From the NCBI GenBank assembly GCA_026392775.1, contig JAPLBK010000154.1:1-16327 (forward strand): DNA of 16,327 bases. Reading direction: 5' to 3'. Positions 1 to 5,520 of this stretch are shown one piece after another (position 1 is the first letter of the stretch; each line of letters opens with the position of its first letter). Below the pieces are notes generated by a model. That model was not told the DNA's origin. It saw only the letters and a list, made by a program, of their open reading frames with translations, and made no database searches. The stretch comes from Actinomycetota bacterium. GTDB taxonomy: Bacteria > Actinomycetota > Actinomycetes > Nanopelagicales > Nanopelagicaceae. Both the position numbers and the translations under genes were made by a program.

Positions 1-1
1 A

Positions 2-169
2 CGCATCATGAAAAGAACTTTGGCTGTTCCTGGAGCAGTAACAATTATCTCAGCCCTCATTGGTTCATCTCTTTTGGGGTTAGTGGGCGGATTACTTGCT
101 GTGCCAGTGGCTGCTTCGATTATTTTGATTTTGGACGAGGTTGTAATACCCCGCGCTAATAACTCTTAA
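2..169 (+). CDS. AI-2E/PerM family transporter, C-terminal end (partial)
   Basis: The reading frame is open from the left edge to a TAA at 167-169 and gives 55 residues of a protein whose start lies outside the window. The visible part begins RIMKRTLAVPGAVTIISAL and continues into a glycine/leucine-rich membrane helix (GLVGGLLAVPVAAS), then a short basic tail ending near IPRANNS. The pattern of a loop with LAVPG, then a GxLLGxxGxxLAVPVAA helix and an xxEVVxPR tail is typical of the last transmembrane segment of the AI-2E/PerM (UPF0118) family. These are polytopic inner-membrane proteins variously linked to autoinducer-2 export or Na+/H+ antiport. Its substrate cannot be told from this fragment. 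The stop overlaps the stop of the convergent hydrolase by 4 nt (TTAA). The family call is from recognition of the C-terminal pattern only. Confidence 0.72.
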   Translation, partial: RIMKRTLAVPGAVTIISALIGSSLLGLVGGLLAVPVAASIILILDEVVIPRANNS

Positions 170-876
170 TACTCAAGAGGTAGAGGGCTTGTATCACCAG
201 TAACAATGGTGTTTATTTCAGAGAGCACGCGCTGAACAGATGGTTCGCCTACCCAAAGATGCTTTGCATCATCTACGGCAATAATCTTTAATTTAGGAAC
301 AATTGCAAAGCGCTCTCTAGCAGCATCTGGCTTCAGGTAATCATCGTGTTCTGGCACAAGGGCAGTTATTGGCCGTGGATCACTATTCCAATACAAGAGT
401 TCTTCATCAGTTGTGGTGCGAAGCGGTGGGCTAAGCAGAATGAGACCTTTATGGCGTGGATCTTTGGCATGGCGCAGAGCTAGATCAGTTCCAAAAGACC
501 AACCCACTATCCAAAGGTTTTCCAACTTTAAAACATCGAAGCAATAATTAATCATTGCCGCAACATCTAAACCTTCAGCTACGCCGTTATTAAATGCGCC
601 AGAGCTGGTTCCAGCCTCTGATGTTGTTCCTCGTGTGTTAAAGCGAACAACGCTTATGCCAGCCATAGCGGGAAGACGGTTAGCTGCTTTTTTATAAACA
701 TGACTATCCATCATGCCCCCGGCTGTTGGCAGTGGGTGCAGAGTTAAAATCGCCCCTTTTGATTGACCTAAAGGTGCTGAGACTTCTCCCAATAAATCCA
801 CACCATCACTAGTGAGAACATGAAAAGGTGTGCGAAGGGCCGGCAATTCAGTACTGGGTCTGATTATCTCGGCCAT
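166..876 (-). CDS. alpha/beta hydrolase
   Basis: A 236-residue soluble protein with an alpha/beta-hydrolase layout. An early HPLPTAGG segment (47-54) corresponds to the HPxP/HGxxG oxyanion-hole loop. VVRFNTRGT (76-84) is the usual strand-turn. GWSFGTD (125-131) is the nucleophile elbow with Ser127. The acid is probably Asp178 or Asp179 in EHDDYLKP, and the base is His206 in DAKHLWVG. Short hydrolases of this kind act on esters or peptides, and some resemble dienelactone hydrolases; the substrate cannot be predicted. No signal peptide is visible, so it is probably cytoplasmic. It is divergent from the aldehyde dehydrogenase (38 nt between start codons) and converges on the transporter end with a 4-nt overlap. 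There is no Shine-Dalgarno before the ATG; a promoter placed for leaderless transcription is present (884-912). Confidence 0.85.
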   Translation of the reverse strand: MAEIIRPSTELPALRTPFHVLTSDGVDLLGEVSAPLGQSKGAILTLHPLPTAGGMMDSHVYKKAANRLPAMAGISVVRFNTRGTTSEAGTSSGAFNNGVAEGLDVAAMINYCFDVLKLENLWIVGWSFGTDLALRHAKDPRHKGLILLSPPLRTTTDEELLYWNSDPRPITALVPEHDDYLKPDAARERFAIVPKLKIIAVDDAKHLWVGEPSVQRVLSEINTIVTGDTSPLPLEY

Positions 877-878
877 AC

Positions 879-907
879 TTCAAATCTTATCTTCACCCCA
901 CTAGGCT
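879..907 (+). promoter_or_regulatory. candidate leaderless promoter of the aldehyde dehydrogenase
   Basis: TTCAAA (879-884) and TAGGCT (902-907, fits TAnnnT) are 17 nt apart, and the -10 ends 7 nt before the ATG at 915. No Shine-Dalgarno is seen. It lies on nearly the same bases as the opposite-strand promoter at 884-912, so the two could compete for RNA polymerase. Confidence 0.42.
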
Positions 908-912
908 TCCAA
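884..912 (-). promoter_or_regulatory. candidate leaderless promoter of the hydrolase
   Basis: Reading the minus strand, TTGGAA (907-912) and TAAGAT (884-889) are separated by exactly 17 nt. The -10 hexamer ends 7 nt before the ATG at 874-876, so transcription would start at or next to the start codon. No purine-rich ribosome site is present. This is a motif match by eye, not measured. Confidence 0.5.
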
Positions 913-914
913 CC

Positions 915-2396
915 ATGGCTACTAAGCGCATTCCTTCATTTAATTCTCATAATCCTGCAACCGGTGAGGTGGCTGGAACATATCCAATTATGAATGCCAA
1001 ACAAGTAAGAGAAATCGTTGGACATGCGCGAGAAGCCTCTGTGCAATGGCAAAAGCTTGGTTTTGGCGGACGAAAGAAAGTTCTCCTTACGTGGTCAACG
1101 CTGATCATTAAGCGCATTGATCAAATTGCAGCGTTGGTCTCACTTGAAACTGGAAAGCCTCTGGGAGATGCGAAGTTAGAAGTAAGTATCGCTGTGGGAC
1201 ACATTGCTTGGGCAGCACGTCATGCTGAAGAGGTTATGCGCACTGCTCATCGTGCACCAGGCTTACTTTTAGCGAATATGTCAGCAACCGTGCAACGCTC
1301 TCCACTTGGAGTTGTTGGGGTCATTGGTCCATGGAACTACCCCCTCTTTACACCAGTGGGTTCTATTGCTTATGCACTAGCTGCTGGAAACACAGTTGTT
1401 TTTAAGCCAAGTGAATACACACCTGGTGTTGGAATGTGGCTAGAAGAAACTTTCAGTGAAGTCGCACCTTTTGCAGATGTCCTAACAACTATTACTGGCC
1501 TTGGTGAAACTGGTGGAGCGCTGTGCACAAGTGGCGTGGATAAAATCTCATTTACTGGATCAACTAAAACTGCAAAAATAGTTGCTGCTCAATGTGCAAC
1601 AATAATGACTCCTGTTGTTTTGGAGTGCGGTGGAAAAGACCCAGTCATCGTTGCTGTTGATGCCAATCTTGAGCGCGCAGTAGATGCAACTATCTGGTCT
1701 GCAATGGCCAATGCTGGGCAATCATGCATCGGTGCAGAGCGTGTTTACGTTGATGAAAGAGTGGCCGATAAGTTTGTCGAGCTTGCGGTAAATCTCGCTA
1801 AAACAATTCATGCAGGTGCTCCAGGTGATGGAAACTATGGACCCGCAACTATGCCTTCTCAAATTAAAGTTATTCAATCCCACATAAAGAGTGCAATTAA
1901 AGATGGTGGAAGTTGTGCTTATGGTGGACCAGAGTCAGTAAAGCCACCTTTTGTTCAACCCGTTATTTTGCTAGATGTGCCTGAGGATTCAGCCGCTATG
2001 CGTGAAGAAACTTTCGGACCAACAATAATTATTAATCGTGTGAAGAGTATGCGTGAAGCCATTGATCTCTCTAATGCTTCTAGTTATGGGTTAGGTGCAA
2101 ATGTCTGGTCTAAGCGACAGGGAAAACGAATTGCTGCAGAGTTAGCATGTGGAATGGTTGCCATAAACTCAACATTTTCATTTGCCGCCGTTGCTTCTGT
2201 GCCATTTGGTGGCGTGAAAGATAGTGGTTATGGGCGTGTTCATGGACCTGAAGGTTTGTTGGAATACACCTATGCCCGCACAGTAGTTCGCACTCGATTT
2301 AATGTGCCACTGAATCTTTTGAGTTTTAAGCGCAAAGCAAAAGAGGAAAACTTGGTTGTTACTTTAACTGGCTGGTTAAAGGGACGCTTCGGTTAA
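915..2396 (+). CDS. NAD(P)-dependent aldehyde dehydrogenase (succinate-semialdehyde dehydrogenase-like)
   Basis: This 493-residue protein carries the full set of aldehyde dehydrogenase superfamily motifs. GPWNYP (138-143) holds the oxyanion Asn141. KPSE (164-167) and FTGSTKTAK (213-221) belong to the Rossmann cofactor site. LECGGK (236-241) holds the general base Glu237. NAGQSCIGAERV (267-278) has the nucleophile Cys271. EETFGP (364-369) and PFGGVKDSGYGR (430-441) complete the set. It should oxidise an aldehyde to the acid with NAD+ or NADP+. The overall pattern is nearest to succinate-semialdehyde and related broad-range enzymes, but the substrate is not fixed by motifs. After the usual end of the fold there are about 30 extra residues, basic and amphipathic with hydrophobic patches, which might touch a membrane. 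The start at ATG 915 is the first in frame after the divergent promoter region. The stop overlaps the convergent gene by 4 nt (TTAA). Confidence 0.9.
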   Translation: MATKRIPSFNSHNPATGEVAGTYPIMNAKQVREIVGHAREASVQWQKLGFGGRKKVLLTWSTLIIKRIDQIAALVSLETGKPLGDAKLEVSIAVGHIAWAARHAEEVMRTAHRAPGLLLANMSATVQRSPLGVVGVIGPWNYPLFTPVGSIAYALAAGNTVVFKPSEYTPGVGMWLEETFSEVAPFADVLTTITGLGETGGALCTSGVDKISFTGSTKTAKIVAAQCATIMTPVVLECGGKDPVIVAVDANLERAVDATIWSAMANAGQSCIGAERVYVDERVADKFVELAVNLAKTIHAGAPGDGNYGPATMPSQIKVIQSHIKSAIKDGGSCAYGGPESVKPPFVQPVILLDVPEDSAAMREETFGPTIIINRVKSMREAIDLSNASSYGLGANVWSKRQGKRIAAELACGMVAINSTFSFAAVASVPFGGVKDSGYGRVHGPEGLLEYTYARTVVRTRFNVPLNLLSFKRKAKEENLVVTLTGWLKGRFG

Positions 2397-2704
2397 AAGC
2401 GTGGTGCGTTACGTGTTCGTTCAGTATTAGGACGTCGCTTATCTTTCTTTGCCCAACAAGCGTTATGCCAATGACGTCTGCTTTCTTCATCATCTTCTAA
2501 CCAGGCAACGGTGTGTGGTGTGGCCATCGGTATTACTTGATCGCACCCTGGACAGCGATATGGTTTGTTGGAACTAGATCCAGTTAACTTACGAACTATG
2601 TACATTCCTTCATGGTGTTCCTCAATAGTTTGACTTGAGGTGGAAATCTCGCGCTCATCACTTTTAGGCCGCTTGTTTTTAGGGTAATTTCTGCGCGGGC
2701 TCAT
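2393..2704 (-). CDS. small putative zinc-binding protein, conserved in actinobacteria
   Basis: A 103-residue protein with very basic ends and a compact middle domain. The first 20 residues (MSPRRNYPKNKRPKSDE...) and the last 20 are rich in Lys/Arg. Between them, YRCPGCDQVIP (49-59) gives a CxxC pair (Cys51, Cys54), followed by His64 and RRHWHNACW (76-84) with His78, His80 and Cys83. That C2...H...HxHxxC set could bind one zinc ion. I recognise the pattern from small actinobacterial proteins often labelled as ATP/GTP-binding or hypothetical; no nucleotide-binding motif is visible here. The basic tails would suit nucleic-acid or ribosome contact, which is inference. It converges on the aldehyde dehydrogenase (shared TTAA) and is divergent from the ABC operon, with 41 nt between start codons. 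Confidence 0.75.
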   Translation of the reverse strand: MSPRRNYPKNKRPKSDEREISTSSQTIEEHHEGMYIVRKLTGSSSNKPYRCPGCDQVIPMATPHTVAWLEDDEESRRHWHNACWAKKDKRRPNTERTRNAPRF

Positions 2705-2733
2705 ACCTTATTTTCTCACATCAATTGCTGGAG

Positions 2734-2739
2734 TAGTAT
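2734..2739 (+). promoter_or_regulatory. candidate -10 element of the ABC exporter operon
   Basis: TAGTAT fits the TAnnnT pattern and ends 6 nt before the GTG at 2746, again the position expected for a leaderless transcript. No convincing -35 lies 16-18 nt upstream, and a GGAG at 2730-2733 is too far away to serve as a ribosome site for this start. Confidence 0.35.
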
Positions 2740-2745
2740 CTGAAC

Positions 2746-3496
2746 GTGAATGTAATCGAGGTCAAGGGTCTAAAAAAGAGCTACGGCCAGGTGCATGCAG
2801 TGCGTGGGGTTGATCTATCAATTCCAGCCGGTGAGATCTTCGCTTTGCTTGGCCCCAATGGTGCGGGCAAAACCACCACAGTTGAAATCCTCGAAGGATT
2901 TAGAAGCCGTGATGCTGGCCAGATTTCTATCTTAGGTTTTGATCCCCAACTACTACTCAAAGCCAAGAGATAGTGATGAAGTAATTGTTGCAGTTGGCCT
3001 AGAGGATAAAACTGGCGCGCTCATTCGCAATCTTTCAGGCGGCCAGCGTCGTCGTCTAGATGTTGCATTGGGAATCATTGGCAGTCCAGAACTTCTCTTT
3101 CTTGATGAACCAACTACAGGCTTTGATCCTGAGGCACGACGCGCATTTTGGGCTCTTATTGAGCAACTGCGCGGAGATGGAACAACGATCTTGCTCACAA
3201 CACATTATTTAGATGAGGCTGAAGCCTTAGCCGATCGTGTGGCAGTAATTAACAATGGATTGATCATTGAGGTCTCCACACCTGCCGAACTTGGTGGCCG
3301 CGCAACTTCTAAAGCTCTTATCTCTTGGCGTGATGGTGGCCAAGTAAAAACTGAGGAGAGTGATAATCCAACCTCAGTTGTTACCCGTCTAACTGCACAA
3401 TTTGGCGGAGAAATTCCAGAGCTCTCTGTTACAAGACCTTCGCTAGAAGATATCTACTTAAAAATGATTGGGGGCGTTCATGAACAAGATTCCTAG
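2746..3496 (+). pseudogene. ABC exporter ATP-binding protein, frameshifted and missing the Q-loop region
   Basis: Two frames together spell a drug-exporter type (DrrA-like) ABC ATPase, but with a piece missing. The first frame (GTG 2746 to TAG 2971-2973, 75 codons) has Walker A GPNGAGKT (residues 36-43) and ends its homology at ILGFDPQ. The second frame, open from about 2939, resumes at [11 protein letters not shown] and carries the signature LSGGQRRRL, Walker B LLFLDEP followed by TTGFD, and the H-loop TTHYLDEAE, ending at TAG 3494-3496. Compared with family members about 35-40 residues are absent at the junction near 2946-2951, including the Q-loop, and the frame changes by +1, consistent with a deletion of 3n+2 nt. 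The second frame has no ATG or GTG near its beginning, only TTG 2939. Either a true pseudogene or an assembly/base-calling error. The intact permease follows with a 17-nt overlap. Confidence 0.82.
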
Positions 3497-4274
3497 CGCC
3501 CTTAACTTAGGTATTCGACGTGGTGGACTTGAGATAAGACAGTTTGCCCGCCAACGTGAATCAGTTGTCTTCACGCTTCTGTTTCCTGTTATTTTGTTAG
3601 CAATTTTTGGTTCGGTTTTCAAGGACACCATTGCTCCTGGCGTGACTTTTTCACAGTACTTTGTGGCAGGGATGATTGCTTCTGGACTTGTTAATACTGG
3701 TTTTCAAGCATTAGCCATCACAATCCCCATGGAGCGCGATGTGGGTGGATTAAAGCGCTTGCGTGGAACACCTATGCCAGCCTCTAGTTATTTCATTGGT
3801 AAAGCGATTTTGATTGCAGTAAGCATGATTATTCAAATCGCACTTCTCTTTGGATTCGGTCTACTATTTTTTGGCGTTGAAATGCCAACGGAGCTAAGTA
3901 AGTGGATCACTTTCACATGGCTCGTACTACTTGGAAGTGCATGCTCAACCGCACTTGGTATCGCATTTTCGATTGTGCCAAAAAGTGGCCGTGGTGCATC
4001 AGCGGTTGTCTCACCCATAGTTATTATTTTGCAGTTCTTTAGTGGCGTGTTCTTTGTTTTCACTCAACTGCCTACATGGATGCAGCAACTTGCTGCGATA
4101 TTTCCTTTAAAGTGGTTAACACAAGGTATGCGCTCAGTATTTTTGCCAGATTCATTTGCTGCCCAAGAAGTAGCAAAGTCCTGGGAAACCGGTCGCACCT
4201 TCCTCATCCTCCTGCTCTGGCTTGTTATTGGAATCTTTTTCTCAGTCCGCAAATTTAAGTGGGATCGCGATTAA
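3480..4274 (+). CDS. ABC-2 type transporter permease
   Basis: A 264-residue inner-membrane protein with the six-helix plan of ABC-2 exporters of the DrrB/NodJ kind. Hydrophobic segments lie at about 29-47, 58-80, 107-130, 145-165, 175-195 and 240-256. The conserved cytoplasmic stretch MERDVGGLKRLRGTPMP (84-100), just before the third helix, is typical of the family and contacts the ATPase. It would export a lipid, glycolipid or hydrophobic drug; the substrate is unknown. I chose ATG 3480 because a G-rich ribosome site (GGGGG, 3470-3474) sits just upstream; a TTG at 3468 in the same frame would add four residues. It overlaps the end of the ATPase frame by 17 nt, so the two were translationally coupled. 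The reading frame is intact even though its ATPase partner is broken in this sequence. Confidence 0.88.
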   Translation: MNKIPSALNLGIRRGGLEIRQFARQRESVVFTLLFPVILLAIFGSVFKDTIAPGVTFSQYFVAGMIASGLVNTGFQALAITIPMERDVGGLKRLRGTPMPASSYFIGKAILIAVSMIIQIALLFGFGLLFFGVEMPTELSKWITFTWLVLLGSACSTALGIAFSIVPKSGRGASAVVSPIVIILQFFSGVFFVFTQLPTWMQQLAAIFPLKWLTQGMRSVFLPDSFAAQEVAKSWETGRTFLILLLWLVIGIFFSVRKFKWDRD

Positions 4275-4923
4275 GCGCGCATTAGGCATAGTTATTGCAC
4301 TATTGATGGCATTAACTGCTTTGCCATCGAATGCGGCAACTACAAAAGCCACGCCTACCCCAACGGCAAAAACCACAGCTAAGCCCACAGCCTCACCAAA
4401 AGCTAGTGCTAAAGCCACTGCAACAAAGAAAGCAGTAGTTAAAAAGAAGCCTCGCAAAAAGGCCACTATCACACCATCTCCAAAACCTAAATGGCCACCG
4501 AGCGGATTTAAAGCAAATGGTGACGTGTTTGCAAAGATTCCAAATGCAAAAGAGTTGGTCGGGACGGCCTCAAATAGCAAGATTTTGACCGCTCAGTTAG
4601 CCCAAAAGGTTGATGGTGTTGCAATCTGTGAAAAGTATTCATGTGGAGCGGTGCAAGTAGCCTCTCTTAATGGCTGCACGTGGTGGGAAGTAAATGCAAA
4701 ACTTGTTGGCGAAACCTCTGCTACTGAAAAGACATTGAAAACTTTTGGAAGTATTCGTACTCTTGCAGGTGAAACTACTAGCAAACAGATAACAACTATC
4801 TTGATCATTAGTCAAGAGCCACTTGAATTACGCCATGTAGTGAATAATATCTCAGCAATCTGTCATCAAGAATCAGCTACTGAGAAAATCCCAAGCACTA
4901 CTTATAAATCAGCTACAAACTAG
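4222..4923 (+). CDS. secreted Lys/Ala/Thr/Pro-rich protein of unknown function
   Basis: I do not recognise a named family. From TTG 4222 the frame gives 233 residues. Residues 17-38 look like a signal peptide: basic start (IKRA), hydrophobic core (LGIVIALLMALTAL) and a PSNA-A cleavage site. Then comes a low-complexity linker (about 39-92) of Ala, Thr, Pro, Ser and Lys with a strongly basic patch (KKAVVKKKPRKK). A compact C-terminal domain (about 93-233) has four cysteines (136, 141, 152, 214) that could form two disulfides, and a CTWWEV segment. The start is uncertain. TTG 4222 or 4228 adds a poor leader overlapping the permease, and ATG 4306 cuts the signal peptide. A rare ATT start at 4270, overlapping the permease stop, would give a model signal sequence beginning MKRALG. 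It may be exported to the wall or surface. Its stop shares CTAG with the convergent gene. Confidence 0.7.
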   Translation: MLLESFSQSANLSGIAIKRALGIVIALLMALTALPSNAATTKATPTPTAKTTAKPTASPKASAKATATKKAVVKKKPRKKATITPSPKPKWPPSGFKANGDVFAKIPNAKELVGTASNSKILTAQLAQKVDGVAICEKYSCGAVQVASLNGCTWWEVNAKLVGETSATEKTLKTFGSIRTLAGETTSKQITTILIISQEPLELRHVVNNISAICHQESATEKIPSTTYKSATN

Positions 4924-5492
4924 CGATTGGCTCCTGGAACCCAGAGTTGGTCGCCAATCTCTTTATTTGCATAACGTGCCAAAACAAAGAGTAAGTCTGA
5001 ACAACGGTTGAGGTATTTAGCAGTGAGCGGATTAACGCCTCCACCGAATGCGTGAATAGCTGCCCATGTGCGGCGCTCTGCGCGACGAACTACTGTTCGG
5101 GCAACATGAAGGTGGGCTGCTGCAGGAGTTCCAGAGGGTAAAACAAAAGAGCGCAATGATTCGAGTTCTGAATTGAACTTATCAATCTGTTTCTCTAGAT
5201 AAACAATTTGAGATTCCAATACGCGCAATGGCTCAAAGGCAGGTGCATCAACAACTGGTGTGCACAGATCTGCGCCAACATCAAAAAGATCATTTTGGAT
5301 TCGCACTAATAATGCGCGCACCTCAGCTGGTAATTCATCTGTTGCAAGTACAACTCCAATTGACGAGTTGCCTTCATCAACGGTTGCGTAGGCTTCAAGA
5401 CGTGGATCGTTTTTAGATGTTCGGCTCATGTCTCCTAAGGAGGTAGTGCCATCATCGCCTGTCTTGGTGTAAATGCGCGTTAAATTAACCAT
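4920..5492 (-). CDS. pduO: PduO-type cob(I)alamin adenosyltransferase
   Basis: A 190-residue protein of the PduO/MMAB class, which transfers the 5'-deoxyadenosyl group from ATP to cob(I)alamin to make coenzyme B12. The N-terminal ATP loop TKTGDDGTTSLGD (9-21) and SRTSK (23-27) are diagnostic. FVLPSGTPAAAHLHVART (116-133), RRAERR (136-141) and NPLTAKYLNRCSDLLFVLAR (154-173) form the conserved helical core and active-site face. The length matches the family. It probably acts in the cytoplasm as a trimer, as known for the family. It is divergent from murA with only 28 nt between start codons, an adjacency that I recall also occurs in Mycobacterium (Rv1314c/murA). Its stop overlaps the secreted protein's stop by 4 nt (CTAG). 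No Shine-Dalgarno precedes the ATG. Confidence 0.92.
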   Translation of the reverse strand: MVNLTRIYTKTGDDGTTSLGDMSRTSKNDPRLEAYATVDEGNSSIGVVLATDELPAEVRALLVRIQNDLFDVGADLCTPVVDAPAFEPLRVLESQIVYLEKQIDKFNSELESLRSFVLPSGTPAAAHLHVARTVVRRAERRTWAAIHAFGGGVNPLTAKYLNRCSDLLFVLARYANKEIGDQLWVPGANR

Positions 5493-5514
5493 GCCCGTAG
5501 CCTATAAGTAGACT
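5480..5514 (+). promoter_or_regulatory. candidate promoter of murA-glpX
   Basis: TTAAAT (5480-5485, inside the first codons of the divergent gene) is 17 nt from TATAAG (5503-5508), giving a leader of only about 6 nt before ATG 5521. A second TAnnnT hexamer, TAGACT (5509-5514), ends 6 nt before the ATG. Both would yield an essentially leaderless mRNA, and no ribosome site is present. Confidence 0.4.
5499..5504 (-). promoter_or_regulatory. candidate -10 element of the adenosyltransferase gene
   Basis: On the minus strand TAGGCT ends 6 nt before the ATG at 5490-5492, the same hexamer and nearly the same placement as at the aldehyde dehydrogenase. I see no good -35, which would have to fall inside the first codons of murA. 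Confidence 0.32.
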
Positions 5515-5520
5515 GCAGCT

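Noticed and set aside
163..179. CTCTT/AAGAG inverted repeat as terminator at the transporter/hydrolase junction
   Set aside because: The arms are only 5 bp of mostly A/T, there is no U-run, and they lie within the 3' coding ends of both genes.
2939..2973. Programmed frameshift joining the two ABC ATPase frames
   Set aside because: No slippery heptamer or downstream structure stands out, and a shift would still leave about 35-40 residues including the Q-loop missing, so it would not restore a working ATPase.
4242..4580. 112-codon frame on the minus strand opposite the secreted protein
   Set aside because: It mirrors the low-complexity Lys/Ala/Thr codons of the real gene and reads as a repetitive Ala/Val/Phe string without ribosome site or family pattern.
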